Shown here piece after piece: positions 21,610 to 36,451 of a stretch of DNA of 64,000 bases (position 1 is the stretch's first letter; each line of letters starts with the position of its first letter). The stretch is from Phytobacter diazotrophicus (GTDB taxonomy: Bacteria; Pseudomonadota; Gammaproteobacteria; Enterobacterales; Enterobacteriaceae), in the NCBI GenBank assembly GCA_004346725.1, contig SMDE01000006.1, forward strand, positions 62,001 to 126,000, written 5' to 3'. Both the position numbers and the translations under genes were made by a program. The notes below the pieces were generated by a model that was given only the letters and a program-made list of their open reading frames with translations, did not search any database and was not told the origin of the DNA.

Positions 21610-21734
21610 TATACTCGTTATATTTCGAGTGACAGGTGCGTTGCCTGCGTCAGCGCGCCCCAGTCACATAGGTGTCTATGCTCCTGGGGACTTACTGACT
21701 TGCCGCCTTCCTGCAACCCGAACTATTTAGAGTA
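21610..21734. repeat. ERIC element between dxs and yajO
   Basis: A 125-bp enterobacterial repetitive intergenic consensus element. It has terminal TACTC/GAGTA inverted repeats (21612-21616 and 21730-21734) and a central CCCCAG ... CTGGGG hairpin, with the characteristic CCCCAGTCAC segment. It lies inside the xseB-ispA-dxs-yajO transcription unit, so it would be transcribed as a long hairpin. Confidence 0.85.
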
Positions 21735-21780
21735 GGATTACAAACATTACCGTTAAGCATAGCAGGAGCGACAGGGGAGG

Positions 21781-23643
21781 TTATGCGAGCCAGCTTGTGA
21801 TACGTGCTTGAATACCCGCAGCATCCAGCCCCAGTTCGGCACGCGCTTCATCCTGGGTTCCCTGCGGAATGAAGAAGTCCGGCAGGCCGAGGTTCAGGAC
21901 AGGAATCGGCTTACGCTGCGACATCAATAGCTCGTTCACCCCGCTGCCCGCACCACCGATGATGGCGTTTTCTTCCAGCGTAACCAACGCCTCATGCCGT
22001 GCCGCCATCTCCAGAATCAGCGCGTTATCAAGCGGTTTAACGAAACGCATATCGACCAGTGTGGCGTTGAGTGCTTCCGCGGCTTTTGCGGCTTCCGGCA
22101 ATAAGGTGCCGAAGTTAAGGATGGCGATTTTCTCACCTTCGCGCTTCACTACGCCTTTACCTAACGGCAGTTTTTCCAGCGGTTCGAGCGTCACACCAAC
22201 CGCGTTACCACGCGGGTAACGCACGGCGCTCGGGCCTGCGTTGTGGTGATATCCGGTAAACAGCATCTGGCGGCATTCGTTCTCGTCGCTTGGCGTCATG
22301 ATAATCATGTCCGGGATACAGCGCAGATAGGAAATATCAAACGCCCCCTGGTGAGTCTGGCCATCAGCACCGACGATCCCTGCACGATCAATGGCGAACA
22401 GCACCGGCAGTTTCTGGATAGCGACGTCATGGATAACCTGATCATAGGCGCGCTGCAGGAAGGTGGAGTAGATGGCGACCACTGGCTTATAACCGCCAAT
22501 CGCCAGCCCGGCGGCAAAGGTCACCGCGTGCTGTTCAGCGATCGCAACATCGAAATAGCGATCCGGGAATTTACGGGAAAACTCCACCATGCCTGAACCT
22601 TCACGCATCGCGGGGGTAATCGCCATCAACTTGCTGTCTTTTGCCGCCATTTCGCACAGCCAGTCACCGAAAATCTTCGAATAGCTCGGCATGCCGCCAC
22701 TGCTTTTCGGCAGGGTACCGCTGGTCGGGTCGAATTTCGGTACCGCATGGAAAGTGATTGGGTCTTTCTCGGCGGGCTCATAGCCACGGCCTTTCTTGGT
22801 CATGATATGCAGGAACTGCGGGCCTTTCAGACCACGCATATTCTTAAGCGTATTGATAAGCCCCATAACATCATGGCCGTCAACCGGGCCAATGTAGTTA
22901 AAGCCCAACTCTTCAAACAGGGTGCCGGGCACTACCATGCCTTTGATGTGTTCTTCGGTACGCTTGATGAGCTCTTTGATTGGCGGCACGCCGGAAAGCA
23001 CCTTTTTGCCGCCTTCGCGCAGCGTGGAATAGAGCTTACCGGAGAGTAACTGCGCCAGATGGTTATTCAGCGCGCCGACATTTTCCGAAATCGACATCTC
23101 ATTGTCGTTCAGCACAACCAGCATATCCGGGCGGATATCGCCCGCATGGTTCATGGCTTCGAATGCCATCCCGGCGGTAATCGCGCCATCGCCAATCACG
23201 CAGACGGTACGGCGCTGTTTGCCCTCTTTCGCGGCGGCAACGGCAACACCAATGCCCGCGCTGATGGATGTGGAGGAGTGACCGACGCTTAACACATCGT
23301 ATTCGCTCTCACCTCGCCACGGGAAAGGATGCAGGCCGTCTTTCTGCCGGATAGTACCGATGCGGTCGCGTCGGCCTGTAAGAATTTTGTGCGGATAAGC
23401 CTGGTGGCCAACGTCCCAGATTAACTGATCAAATGGCGTGTTATAGACATAATGAAGCGCCACGGTCAGTTCAACCGTGCCAAGCCCGGAGGCGAAGTGT
23501 CCGCTGGAGCGGCTCACGCTGTCGAGCAGGTAGCGACGCAGTTCATCGCACAGCTTCGGCAGGCTCTCTTTTGGCAGCGAACGCAATTCCGCAGTGGAAT
23601 CGACAAGTGCCAGGGTCGGGTATTTGGCTATATCAAAACTCAT
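21781..23643 (-). CDS. dxs: 1-deoxy-D-xylulose-5-phosphate synthase
   Basis: Thiamine-diphosphate enzyme that condenses pyruvate and glyceraldehyde 3-phosphate, the first step of the MEP isoprenoid pathway and a feeder for thiamine and pyridoxal synthesis. 620 residues with the start at 23643 (MSFDIAKYP), matching E. coli. The ThDP motif [18 protein letters not shown], the catalytic IAEQHAV segment with Glu, and the YPRGNA region are present. It lies downstream of ispA in the same operon. Confidence 0.97.
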   Translation of the reverse strand: MSFDIAKYPTLALVDSTAELRSLPKESLPKLCDELRRYLLDSVSRSSGHFASGLGTVELTVALHYVYNTPFDQLIWDVGHQAYPHKILTGRRDRIGTIRQKDGLHPFPWRGESEYDVLSVGHSSTSISAGIGVAVAAAKEGKQRRTVCVIGDGAITAGMAFEAMNHAGDIRPDMLVVLNDNEMSISENVGALNNHLAQLLSGKLYSTLREGGKKVLSGVPPIKELIKRTEEHIKGMVVPGTLFEELGFNYIGPVDGHDVMGLINTLKNMRGLKGPQFLHIMTKKGRGYEPAEKDPITFHAVPKFDPTSGTLPKSSGGMPSYSKIFGDWLCEMAAKDSKLMAITPAMREGSGMVEFSRKFPDRYFDVAIAEQHAVTFAAGLAIGGYKPVVAIYSTFLQRAYDQVIHDVAIQKLPVLFAIDRAGIVGADGQTHQGAFDISYLRCIPDMIIMTPSDENECRQMLFTGYHHNAGPSAVRYPRGNAVGVTLEPLEKLPLGKGVVKREGEKIAILNFGTLLPEAAKAAEALNATLVDMRFVKPLDNALILEMAARHEALVTLEENAIIGGAGSGVNELLMSQRKPIPVLNLGLPDFFIPQGTQDEARAELGLDAAGIQARITSWLA

Positions 23644-23723
23644 CAGAGACTCATCGTGTTGCTCGTCATCCATTGGGCGATGTTTTTGCCTTTCGGCAAC
23701 CCGGACGATTCGGAGCGTATTGT

Positions 23724-24623
23724 TTATTTATCACGCTGGATTATGTAATTCGCCAGTGCTTCCAGTGCCGTTGTATCCAGTGATTGCGCCGCCAGGAGAT
23801 CCAGAGACTGGCGAGCGTCGGCAATCAGATCGCGGGCTTTAATCCGGGCTTGCTCAAGGCCCAGTAACGCAGGATAGGTGCTTTTGCCGAGCTGCTGATC
23901 GGCACCCTGGCGTTTACCAAGTGTCGCAGTATCGCCGACAACATCCAGGATGTCATCCTGAACCTGGAAGGCCAGACCGATGCTTTCGGCATACTTATCC
24001 AGCACCGGCAGCCATTGATGTCCTGAATTACCCGCACTGAGTGCACCCATTCTTACCGCCGCGCGAATCAATGCGCCCGTTTTATGGCGATGAATGCGCT
24101 CCAGCGCGGCTAAATCGACCTGCTGACCTTCTGCGGCGAGATCCAGAGCCTGACCTCCGCACATGCCGGCAGCACCGCTGGCAATCGCCAGTTCGCGTAC
24201 CATGGCAAGGCGGTCCTGCGTTGCCACTTCTGGCATGGGCGCATCACTGAGGATAGTAAACGCCAGCGTTTGCAGCGCGTCTCCGGCCAGTATCGCATTG
24301 GCTTCGCCGAATTTGATGTGGCAGGTGGGCAGGCCACGACGTAAATCATCGTCGTCCATGGCAGGCAAGTCATCGTGAATCAGCGAATAGGCGTGAATAC
24401 ACTCAACCGCTGCAGCAGGGGCATCCAGGGTTTCCCGGCTGACGCCGAACATACCGCCGGTCGCATAGACCAGGAACGGACGCAGGCGCTTACCGCCTAA
24501 TAATGCGCCATACTGCATGGCCTCAACCAGAGGAGTGTTCTGAAAGGGAAGAGGGGCAATAAACCGCCGCAGTGCATCGTTGGCATGTTCGACACAGGCC
24601 TGTAATTGTTGGCTAAAGTCCAT
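23724..24623 (-). CDS. ispA: Farnesyl diphosphate synthase IspA
   Basis: Builds C10 and C15 prenyl diphosphates from IPP and DMAPP. 299 residues. Both Asp-rich motifs are visible: [13 protein letters not shown] and the second DDILD. Its ATG abuts the xseB stop, so it is translationally linked to xseB, and dxs follows after 80 nt. Confidence 0.97.
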   Translation of the reverse strand: MDFSQQLQACVEHANDALRRFIAPLPFQNTPLVEAMQYGALLGGKRLRPFLVYATGGMFGVSRETLDAPAAAVECIHAYSLIHDDLPAMDDDDLRRGLPTCHIKFGEANAILAGDALQTLAFTILSDAPMPEVATQDRLAMVRELAIASGAAGMCGGQALDLAAEGQQVDLAALERIHRHKTGALIRAAVRMGALSAGNSGHQWLPVLDKYAESIGLAFQVQDDILDVVGDTATLGKRQGADQQLGKSTYPALLGLEQARIKARDLIADARQSLDLLAAQSLDTTALEALANYIIQRDK

Positions 24624-24866
24624 TTACTCGTTATCCGGTGTGAACGGCGTGAGAGGTGCCTCTTCATTGTCGGACAGCAAAATCTGTACGCGCTGTTCCG
24701 CCTGCTGGAGTTTCACTTGCCCCTGACGGGCAAGCTGTACGCCGCGTTCGAATTCATTAAGGGCCTCTTCCAGCGGAAGATCGCCGCTTTCAAGACGGGT
24801 AACAATCTGTTCCAGCTCGCTCAACGCCGTTTCAAATGTGGCGGGTGCGTCGTTTTTCTTTGGCAT
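24624..24866 (-). CDS. xseB: Exodeoxyribonuclease VII small subunit
   Basis: 80-residue helical subunit of ExoVII, a single-strand-specific exonuclease; the large subunit XseA is encoded elsewhere. It contains the conserved [23 protein letters not shown] segment. It is the first gene of xseB-ispA-dxs-yajO. Confidence 0.95.
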   Translation of the reverse strand: MPKKNDAPATFETALSELEQIVTRLESGDLPLEEALNEFERGVQLARQGQVKLQQAEQRVQILLSDNEEAPLTPFTPDNE

Positions 24867-25008
24867 AGTGAATGTCTGACTCTTATTGATACCGACTACG
24901 ATATGGTAGCGAAGTCGTGAGGCTTAGCAAATAACGCGCAATGGTCATGCAAAATGCGCAGGAGCTTCGCGATGGTGGTATACTTCCGCGCCTGGATGGC
25001 AGCCGCGG

Positions 25009-25133
25009 TATACACTTCATCCTTCAAACTGCTTCTTTGTTGGCTGCCTTTGTTCACCCCAGTCACTTACATGAGTAAGCTTCTGGGTTCACTCAGTTGC
25101 CGCCGCGAAGCATTTTGAATGATTTTGTGTATA
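25009..25133. repeat. ERIC element upstream of thiI
   Basis: A second 125-bp ERIC with perfect 7-bp terminal inverted repeats TATACAC/GTGTATA and the core CCCCAGTCACTTACATGAGT. It occupies most of the 329-bp divergent spacer between xseB and thiI and ends 62 bp before the thiI ATG. It could affect promoters on either side. The rest of the spacer shows no gene. Confidence 0.9.
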
Positions 25134-25195
25134 AGGGCTGCTGTACTATTTTCCATTTCTAGCCCCGTCGGGCTTACCAACGAACCATTGCCGCC

Positions 25196-26644
25196 ATGAA
25201 GTTTATCATTAAATTGTTCCCGGAAATCACCATCAAAAGCCAATCTGTGCGTTTGCGCTTTATTAAAATTCTCACCGGGAACATTCGTAACGTTCTTAAG
25301 CAGTATGATGAGACCCTCGCCGTTGTCCGTCACTGGGATAATATCGAAGTGCGCGCCAAAGATGAAAACCAACGTCTGGTGATTCGTGACGCGCTGACCC
25401 GTATCCCGGGTATTCACCATATTCTGGAGGTGGAGGATGTCCCGTTCACCTCTTTGCACGATATTTTCGAAAAAGCGCTGGTGCAATACCGCGACCAGAT
25501 CGAAGGCAAAACGTTCTGCGTGCGTGTAAAACGTCGTGGCAAGCACGAGTTTAGTTCTATTGAAGTGGAACGCTATGTCGGCGGCGGTTTGAATCAGCAC
25601 GTAGAGTCCGCCCGCGTGAAGCTGACGCACCCGGATGTCACCGTGAATCTCGAGATCGAAGATGATCGCCTGTTGTTGGTAAAAGGCCGTTACGAAGGCA
25701 TCGGTGGTTTCCCGATTGGTACGCAGGAAGATGTTCTGTCGCTGATTTCCGGCGGTTTCGACTCCGGCGTCTCCAGCTACATGCTGATGCGTCGTGGCTG
25801 TCGCGTACATTATTGCTTCTTTAACCTGGGCGGCGCGGCGCATGAGATTGGCGTGCGTCAGGTTGCGCATTACCTGTGGAACCGCTTTGGCAGCTCCCAC
25901 CGGGTACGTTTTGTGGCGATCAATTTTGAACCAGTGGTTGGCGAGATCCTCGAAAAAGTCGATGACGGCCAGATGGGCGTAGTGCTCAAACGCATGATGG
26001 TGCGTGCGGCATCCAAAGTTGCCGAGCGCTATGGTGTGCAGGCGCTGGTAACGGGTGAAGCGCTCGGTCAGGTCTCCAGCCAGACGCTGACCAACCTGCG
26101 CCTGATTGATAATGTCTCCGATACCCTGATCCTGCGTCCGCTGATCTCTTACGATAAAGAGCACATCATCGATCTGGCGCGTGAAATCGGTACCGAAGAT
26201 TTTGCCCGTACGATGCCGGAATATTGCGGTGTTATTTCGAAAAGCCCGACGGTGAAAGCCGTGAAGGCCAAAATCGAAGCGGAAGAAGCACATTTCGATT
26301 TCGAGATCCTGGATCGTGTGGTTGCGGAAGCCTCGAATATCGATATTCGTGATATCGCCGCGCAGACCAGCGAAACGGTTGTTGAGGTCGAAACGGTCAG
26401 CGGATTTGGCCCGAACGATGTGATTCTCGATATCCGTTCTATTGACGAGCAGGACGATAAACCGCTGGCGGTGGAAGGTATCGACGTGGTGTCGCTGCCG
26501 TTCTATAAGCTGAGCACCAAATTCGGCGACCTCGATCAGAGCAAAACCTGGTTACTGTGGTGTGAGCGTGGGGTGATGAGCCGCCTGCAGGCGCTCTATC
26601 TACGTGAGCAGGGTTTTGAGAATGTGAAGGTGTACCGACCTTAA
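25196..26644 (+). CDS. thiI: tRNA 4-thiouridine synthase / thiazole sulfur carrier ThiI
   Basis: Accepts sulfur from IscS and transfers it to tRNA U8 and to ThiS for thiazole synthesis. 482 residues. An N-terminal ferredoxin-like/THUMP region precedes the PP-loop SGGFDSG, Cys344 and a C-terminal rhodanese domain with the persulfide Cys456 (WCERGVM). Both key cysteines and the full length are as in E. coli, so it should be competent in both pathways. Confidence 0.97.
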   Translation: MKFIIKLFPEITIKSQSVRLRFIKILTGNIRNVLKQYDETLAVVRHWDNIEVRAKDENQRLVIRDALTRIPGIHHILEVEDVPFTSLHDIFEKALVQYRDQIEGKTFCVRVKRRGKHEFSSIEVERYVGGGLNQHVESARVKLTHPDVTVNLEIEDDRLLLVKGRYEGIGGFPIGTQEDVLSLISGGFDSGVSSYMLMRRGCRVHYCFFNLGGAAHEIGVRQVAHYLWNRFGSSHRVRFVAINFEPVVGEILEKVDDGQMGVVLKRMMVRAASKVAERYGVQALVTGEALGQVSSQTLTNLRLIDNVSDTLILRPLISYDKEHIIDLAREIGTEDFARTMPEYCGVISKSPTVKAVKAKIEAEEAHFDFEILDRVVAEASNIDIRDIAAQTSETVVEVETVSGFGPNDVILDIRSIDEQDDKPLAVEGIDVVSLPFYKLSTKFGDLDQSKTWLLWCERGVMSRLQALYLREQGFENVKVYRP

Positions 26645-26673
26645 ATTCAGTAAAACAAGGATGTTTACCCATA

Positions 26674-27309
26674 ATGGATTATGAATCTGTATCCGCACGT
26701 CAGGATGACGTGCGCTTTTCAATTAACGTACCCGCGCAGTCTTTATCTTTTGAACATTATTTACGAGGCTTGGGTTTTTGCCGTGCGACATTACCTGAAA
26801 CTCGTCGCCGCTTTGGCAGATTGCCCTTGTTTATCATTACGGCATTCTTTATGTGGCTGGTAATAGCCCTTGCGGTTTCACTGTTTAAAGGCAATTTTCA
26901 TTTCCGTTTTATGGGCTGGGTTGCAGACGATACAACAGATGATTATCTCTTTTATTTTCGCGATGGTGCGGCCCTGTCGCTATTGGTGCTGTGCTATATC
27001 GCAGGTGTATTGACCGTAAAGATAACGATGACCCGGCGTTACAGGCAATGGTCACGCAGATATTATGAAGTCAATGATGCCAACCGTTATGGCTACTCGC
27101 TTGAGCTGACAAATGAAGGGATACAGTGGACGCATGCTGATAATCACGCTTCTCACGCCTTTATGGCGTGGAGTAAAGTCACATCAGTAATGAGTGATGG
27201 TACGCTTGATTATATCGTCATGGGGCCGGCAGGGTTTTTATGGATCCCCATTCATTTACCGGATTACCCACAAGAAAAGGTAATCGCGTTTATTAAACAA
27301 CATCTGTAA
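26674..27309 (+). CDS. YcxB-like membrane protein
   Basis: A 211-residue protein absent from this joint in E. coli K-12. Two membrane helices (about 50-71 and 97-117) are separated by a short loop. A C-terminal soluble beta-rich domain (about 130-211) has the YSLELTNEGIQW ... WSKVTSV ... GFLWIPI pattern of the YcxB-like family, whose function is unknown. It starts ATG 29 nt after thiI behind an AAGGA site and is probably cotranscribed with it. The DNA is visibly more AT-rich than thiI. Confidence 0.72.
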   Translation: MDYESVSARQDDVRFSINVPAQSLSFEHYLRGLGFCRATLPETRRRFGRLPLFIITAFFMWLVIALAVSLFKGNFHFRFMGWVADDTTDDYLFYFRDGAALSLLVLCYIAGVLTVKITMTRRYRQWSRRYYEVNDANRYGYSLELTNEGIQWTHADNHASHAFMAWSKVTSVMSDGTLDYIVMGPAGFLWIPIHLPDYPQEKVIAFIKQHL

Positions 27310-27344
27310 TCCGTTTAGCGGCGGAAACTACTCCCGCCGCCTGT

Positions 27345-28812
<1,468 letters not shown>

Positions 28813-28952
28813 TGTTCCTCCTCACCTGCAACTGCGCCAGGTGTCACTGCTTACAGTATAGCGCCGTCAGCACTGCATTCGGCTATTACAAGTTGAGTTA
28901 TGCTTGGTTGCGGGTATTATGCATCGCAATAAACACTGAGGGAGAAGAAAAG

Positions 28953-29444
28953 ATGCCATCTTTCGATATTGTTTCTGAGGTTGATCTTCAGGAAGTCCGC
29001 AATGCCGTTGAAAATGCGACCCGTGAAGTCGAAACACGCTTCGATTTTCGTAACGTTGAAGCCACTTTTGAGCTGAATGAACAGAATAAGACGATCAAAG
29101 TTCTCAGTGAGTCCGATTTTCAGGTCAATCAATTGCTGGATATCCTGCGCGCAAAGCTGTTAAAACGCGGTATCGAAGGCACATCAATTGATGTTCCGGA
29201 AGAGTTTGTCCACAGCGGCAAAACCTGGTTCGTTGAAACCAAACTCAAGCAGGGCATTGAGAGCGCCGTTGCCAAAAAAATCGTTAAGCTGATTAAAGAC
29301 AGCAAACTGAAAGTGCAGACGCAAATTCAGGGCGAAGAGATTCGTGTCACCGGGAAATCCCGCGACGATCTGCAGTCGACAATGGCGCTGGTACGCGGCG
29401 GTAATCTGGGACAGCCTTTCCAGTTCAAAAACTTCCGCGATTAA
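28953..29444 (+). CDS. yajQ: Nucleotide-binding protein YajQ
   Basis: 163 residues from ATG 28953 ([11 protein letters not shown]) with GAGGGAG upstream; the longer in-frame version is not conserved. Two ferredoxin-like domains of the UPF0234/YajQ family, reported to bind tRNA/GTP and, in Xanthomonas, cyclic di-GMP. It ends at a bidirectional terminator shared with yajR. Confidence 0.95.
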   Translation: MPSFDIVSEVDLQEVRNAVENATREVETRFDFRNVEATFELNEQNKTIKVLSESDFQVNQLLDILRAKLLKRGIEGTSIDVPEEFVHSGKTWFVETKLKQGIESAVAKKIVKLIKDSKLKVQTQIQGEEIRVTGKSRDDLQSTMALVRGGNLGQPFQFKNFRD

Positions 29445-29474
29445 TAAAAAAGCGGGATTTCCCCGCTTTTTTTA
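29445..29474. terminator. Bidirectional terminator yajQ/yajR
   Basis: AAAAGCGGG and CCCGCTTTT form a 9-bp stem with a 5-nt loop, with A- and T-runs on both sides, directly after the yajQ stop and overlapping the yajR stop. Confidence 0.92.
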
Positions 29475-30836
29475 TGCCCCTTTGATGGCTTGCTCAACCT
29501 CGAAACGGTTGGTGACTTTGCTGTCTATTTTGACGTAGGCGCTGCGTTCCTCCGCGACGACCAGCACTTCGCTTACCCCGCTAGTTGCCAGCAGCCGCGC
29601 CTGCAGTGAGGCATCTGGCGTGACACCTTCCGGTATCGCAATGCGCAGGCTACTGACATAGGGCGGCTCCTGCATACTTCCGGCGACCAGCAGCCAGACC
29701 ATGGACAACAGGGCGCCGGCCAGAAAGACCGTCTGTGAGTCGAACAGGCCGTCGACCCAGCCACCGAGCGCGCCGCCAATCGCCACCCCAAGGAACTGGC
29801 TGGTGGAGTAAATCCCCATCGCCGTGCCTTTGTATCCGGCAGGGGCTTCTTTGCTAATAAGCGACGGTAGCAGGGCTTCCATCAGGTTAAAGGCGAGGAA
29901 GAAAATCTGAACCCCCAGCACCAGTTCCCAGAAATGGGGACCCGCCCCCCAGAGCACGATCTCCGCAATAAGCAGCAGCGCGACGCAAAATACAAACACG
30001 CGCTTCATGCGGCGCTTCACTTCCGCATAAATAATAAAAGGCACCACGGAAACAAACGACACCAGCATCGTAACAAGATAGATTTTCCAGTGATCGCGGG
30101 CGGCAAATCCGGCGGCTTCAAGCATGCCCGGCAGGGCGACGAAGGTGGACATTAGCAGGATATGCAGACACATAATGCCGAAGTTCAGTTTCAGCAGTTT
30201 CGGACTGGCGATGACCTGACTAAAGCAGCCTTTTACCATCCCGGAGTCCCGGTTAAGCACGTGGTTGTGGCTGTTTGGCACCACCCACAATGTTAACGCG
30301 ATACCCAGGGTCGCCAGCGCGGCAATCAGCCAGAAGAGGGCGTGCAGACCCAGTGTGTGGGTGATGATCGGGCCAAGCACCATCGCGATAGCAAAGGTCA
30401 CGCCGAAACTGACGCCAATAAACGCCATGGCTTTCGTGCGATTTTGTTCACGGGTTAAATCAGAAAGCAGAGCCATCACCGCGGCGGCAATGGCGCCGGA
30501 GCCCTGGAGCGCGCGCCCAAGAATAATGCCCCAGATGGAATCTGAGAGGGCCGCAATAATGCTGCCGATCACAAAGATGGCGAGGCCACCGACGATAAGC
30601 GGTTTGCGACCAACGCGGTCTGAAAGCAGACCAAAAGGAATTTGAAACACCGCCTGTGCCAGGCCGTAAATGCCAATCGCCAGACCAATCAGCGCCTCGC
30701 TGGCACCCTGTAATGCCATGCCATACGTGGTCAGAACGGGCAGGACCATAAACATGCCAAGCATGCGCAGGGAAAAAACAGTCCCTAAACCCCAGGTTGC
30801 GCGCAACTCGCCTGGCGTCATTTTATAATCGTTCAT
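29472..30836 (-). CDS. yajR: MFS transporter YajR
   Basis: 454-residue major facilitator with 12 predicted helices and a C-terminal cytoplasmic YAM-type ferredoxin-like domain (about 390-454: SLRIAIPEG ... AYVKIDSKV). Motif A GLLSDRVGRKP follows helix 2. The start at 30836 (MNDYKM) matches E. coli; the in-frame extension to 30863 is rejected. The substrate is not established. Confidence 0.95.
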   Translation of the reverse strand: MNDYKMTPGELRATWGLGTVFSLRMLGMFMVLPVLTTYGMALQGASEALIGLAIGIYGLAQAVFQIPFGLLSDRVGRKPLIVGGLAIFVIGSIIAALSDSIWGIILGRALQGSGAIAAAVMALLSDLTREQNRTKAMAFIGVSFGVTFAIAMVLGPIITHTLGLHALFWLIAALATLGIALTLWVVPNSHNHVLNRDSGMVKGCFSQVIASPKLLKLNFGIMCLHILLMSTFVALPGMLEAAGFAARDHWKIYLVTMLVSFVSVVPFIIYAEVKRRMKRVFVFCVALLLIAEIVLWGAGPHFWELVLGVQIFFLAFNLMEALLPSLISKEAPAGYKGTAMGIYSTSQFLGVAIGGALGGWVDGLFDSQTVFLAGALLSMVWLLVAGSMQEPPYVSSLRIAIPEGVTPDASLQARLLATSGVSEVLVVAEERSAYVKIDSKVTNRFEVEQAIKGA

Positions 30837-31084
30837 TACCACCTCAATCGAAAAACAGGCCATAGTTTAGGCGGGGCGCCAGGCGCGGTAAATAGGTGAT
30901 TGTTTAATAGATATTACGAGGCTGTGAACGGTATTTATTTCGCTGCCAGCACACATTAACTACCCAGCCGAAACGAACCGACTCTGGAAACGTGCCGCGA
31001 AAGAATTATAAAGGCCATATCGCGGTAAAGAGACGAGGGGAGGGGGCTATGGGGAGGTGGAACGCTGTAGCCAACTGACAGACA

Positions 31085-31113
31085 TAAAAAAGCCGGGTTA
31101 TCCCCGGCTTTTA
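31085..31113 (-). terminator. Terminator of the cyo operon
   Basis: On the minus strand AAAAGCCGGG/CCCGGCTTTT forms a 10-bp stem followed by a T-run, 15 nt after the cyoE stop. Confidence 0.92.
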
Positions 31114-31127
31114 AAAGGTGTTATCCG

Positions 31128-32015
31128 TTACCAGACAGCCGCGAGCAGATTGTGAGAGTCAGGGACCATAAAATCCACTGACATCATTACGCTTAACGCG
31201 GTAATCGCGATGATGGAAAAGCCGAACAGCTTACGCGCCCAGACTTTGTCATCTTCCACTTTGTAGCCACGCAGCGCCATACCCAGCCACCATACGCTTA
31301 CGGCCGCGGCAACCACCAGATATTTGTACCCGGCGTAACCGCCAAGGGAGAGCATCAGTGTTGCGACCGCAAAAGCGATGATATAGAGCGTGATATGGTT
31401 TTTGGCGACCGAAATGCCTTTCACCACCGGTAGTACCGGGATGTTTGCCGCCTGGTAATCTTTAAAGCGGAAAATGGCGATGGCGTACGAATGAGGCATC
31501 TGCCAGAGGCTGAAAATCGCCAGCAGAATAGCCGCACCGCTGTCAAACCCGCCGGTGACGGCACAGTAGCCAATCACCGGAGGCGCTGCGCCGGAAAGCG
31601 AGCCGATCAGCGTGCCGTAGACCGAGTGGCGTTTCATATACAGGCTATAGACGCCCACATACACCACAAAGCCCATCACCCCCAGCCAGCAGGCCAGAGG
31701 ATTCGCGCCAAACCACAGCAGCATGAAGCCAGCAATACCCAACAAGGCAGCGTAAACCAGCGAGACTTTCGGCGAAATCAGGCCCCGGACCAGCACGCGG
31801 TTTTTCGTCCGCTCCATCTTCTTATCGATGTCACGGTCAATGTAGTTGTTAAATACACAACCGGAGGCGACAACCAGCGACACGCCAACCAGCGTGTAGA
31901 CGAACAGCGGGTAATCAATATGGCCTTTAGAGGCCAGCAGGAACCCACCGATCACCGAGATCAGGTTGCCAAAAATAATGCCAGGTTTCGTTACTTGCAG
32001 GTATTGCTTCAACAT
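31128..32015 (-). CDS. cyoE: Protoheme IX farnesyltransferase (heme O synthase)
   Basis: Adds a farnesyl tail to heme B to give the heme O required by cytochrome bo3. 295 residues from ATG 32015. It has multiple membrane helices and the two Asp-rich prenyl-binding motifs, [15 protein letters not shown] and the [15 protein letters not shown] loop. Last gene of cyoABCDE. Confidence 0.96.
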   Translation of the reverse strand: MLKQYLQVTKPGIIFGNLISVIGGFLLASKGHIDYPLFVYTLVGVSLVVASGCVFNNYIDRDIDKKMERTKNRVLVRGLISPKVSLVYAALLGIAGFMLLWFGANPLACWLGVMGFVVYVGVYSLYMKRHSVYGTLIGSLSGAAPPVIGYCAVTGGFDSGAAILLAIFSLWQMPHSYAIAIFRFKDYQAANIPVLPVVKGISVAKNHITLYIIAFAVATLMLSLGGYAGYKYLVVAAAVSVWWLGMALRGYKVEDDKVWARKLFGFSIIAITALSVMMSVDFMVPDSHNLLAAVW

Positions 32016-32026
32016 ACTCGCCGCTC

Positions 32027-32352
32027 TTAGTGAACCATCATGTTGTAGTTGAGGTTCCACATGATCCAGATGGAGCCGACTACCAGGATTGCGATGATAA
32101 TCACGGTAAAGACGAAAGCTGTCATATTCCAGCCTTCATCGGACTTCGTGTTCATGTGCAGGAAGCAAACCAGATGCACCAGAATCTGCACAACCGCGGT
32201 AACAAGTACGGTGCCCAGAATCGCAGCATGAGATGCCGTGCCGCTCATCACCATCCAGAACGGAATAACCGTCAGGATGACCGACAGGATAAAACCTGTC
32301 ATGTAGGTTTTTACGCTACCGTGGGAAGCGCCATGTTCCGTTGAATGACTCA

Positions 32353-32353
<1 letters not shown>
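32027..32353 (-). CDS. cyoD: Cytochrome bo3 oxidase subunit IV
   Basis: 108-residue subunit with three membrane helices that helps assemble the oxidase. The start at 32353 ([13 protein letters not shown]) overlaps the last base of the cyoC stop (TAATG), indicating coupling. One residue shorter than E. coli near the N-terminus. Confidence 0.96.
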
Positions 32354-35916
<3,563 letters not shown>

Positions 35917-36451
35917 TTACCGACCTCAATTCCACGGGGATCTGGTGGCGTTTAAAGTGTGCTGGCATTTTACGGGAAGGTTACATTACTGTAAACATGA
36001 ATGGCGTAGTGTCAGTATGGTGTTACTGGGTTCTGCCGATTATGTCACACGAAATGCAACAACCTGTAAAATCGGGTGTTCGCACAGCCTGCCATTAAGG
36101 TTATAACGAAATCCCAGGAATACAATAAGGGGGCGGGTAAATTGGTATAACCAATCAAAATCATAAACAATTGCTTAACAATATTTCAGCATTTATTGAA
36201 CATTACTGGAAACATATAATTAATAACCGTGCTGAATCGTTCAAGAGTAACCCTTAATTAATACCGCACAAAATAATTAAAGAAATTTTCTTACCCTCTC
36301 GATAAATATTCGTATGTTGAATATTTTATTCTTGCTCGTTTATTGAACGAAATAATAACTGAAAGGTAATATCTAAAGCGAATCCGCATAACTTGCTGAT
36401 TATTATATTGCGATTCGTTTTTGCTTTTTTATCAGTGACTAAGGGATGGAA
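35917..36451. promoter_or_regulatory. 535-bp AT-rich divergent spacer, cyoA / Hsp70
   Basis: No gene is seen here. On the minus strand CATAAT (36044-36039) with TTACAG (36069-36064) 19 bp upstream is a plausible cyoA promoter. E. coli cyo is controlled by ArcA, FNR and others, but I did not identify their sites. The half nearer the Hsp70 gene (about 36130-36440) is markedly AT-rich, unlike flanking sequence, and ends in a terminator-like hairpin described separately. Confidence 0.5.
36379..36430 (+). terminator. Terminator-like hairpin in the Hsp70 leader
   Basis: CGAAT-C-CGCA (36379-36388) pairs with TGCG-ATTCG (36409-36417) with a single bulged C and a 20-nt loop, followed by TTTTTGCTTTTTT. 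The structure ends only 22 nt before the start codon, so it could act as an attenuator or shield the leader. Stability was not computed. Confidence 0.45.

Noticed and set aside
25067-26293. 408-codon open frame on the minus strand opposite thiI
   Set aside because: Antisense to a well-conserved gene over its length; the peptide is His/Arg/Gln-rich with no domain, as expected for the shadow of a GC-rich gene.
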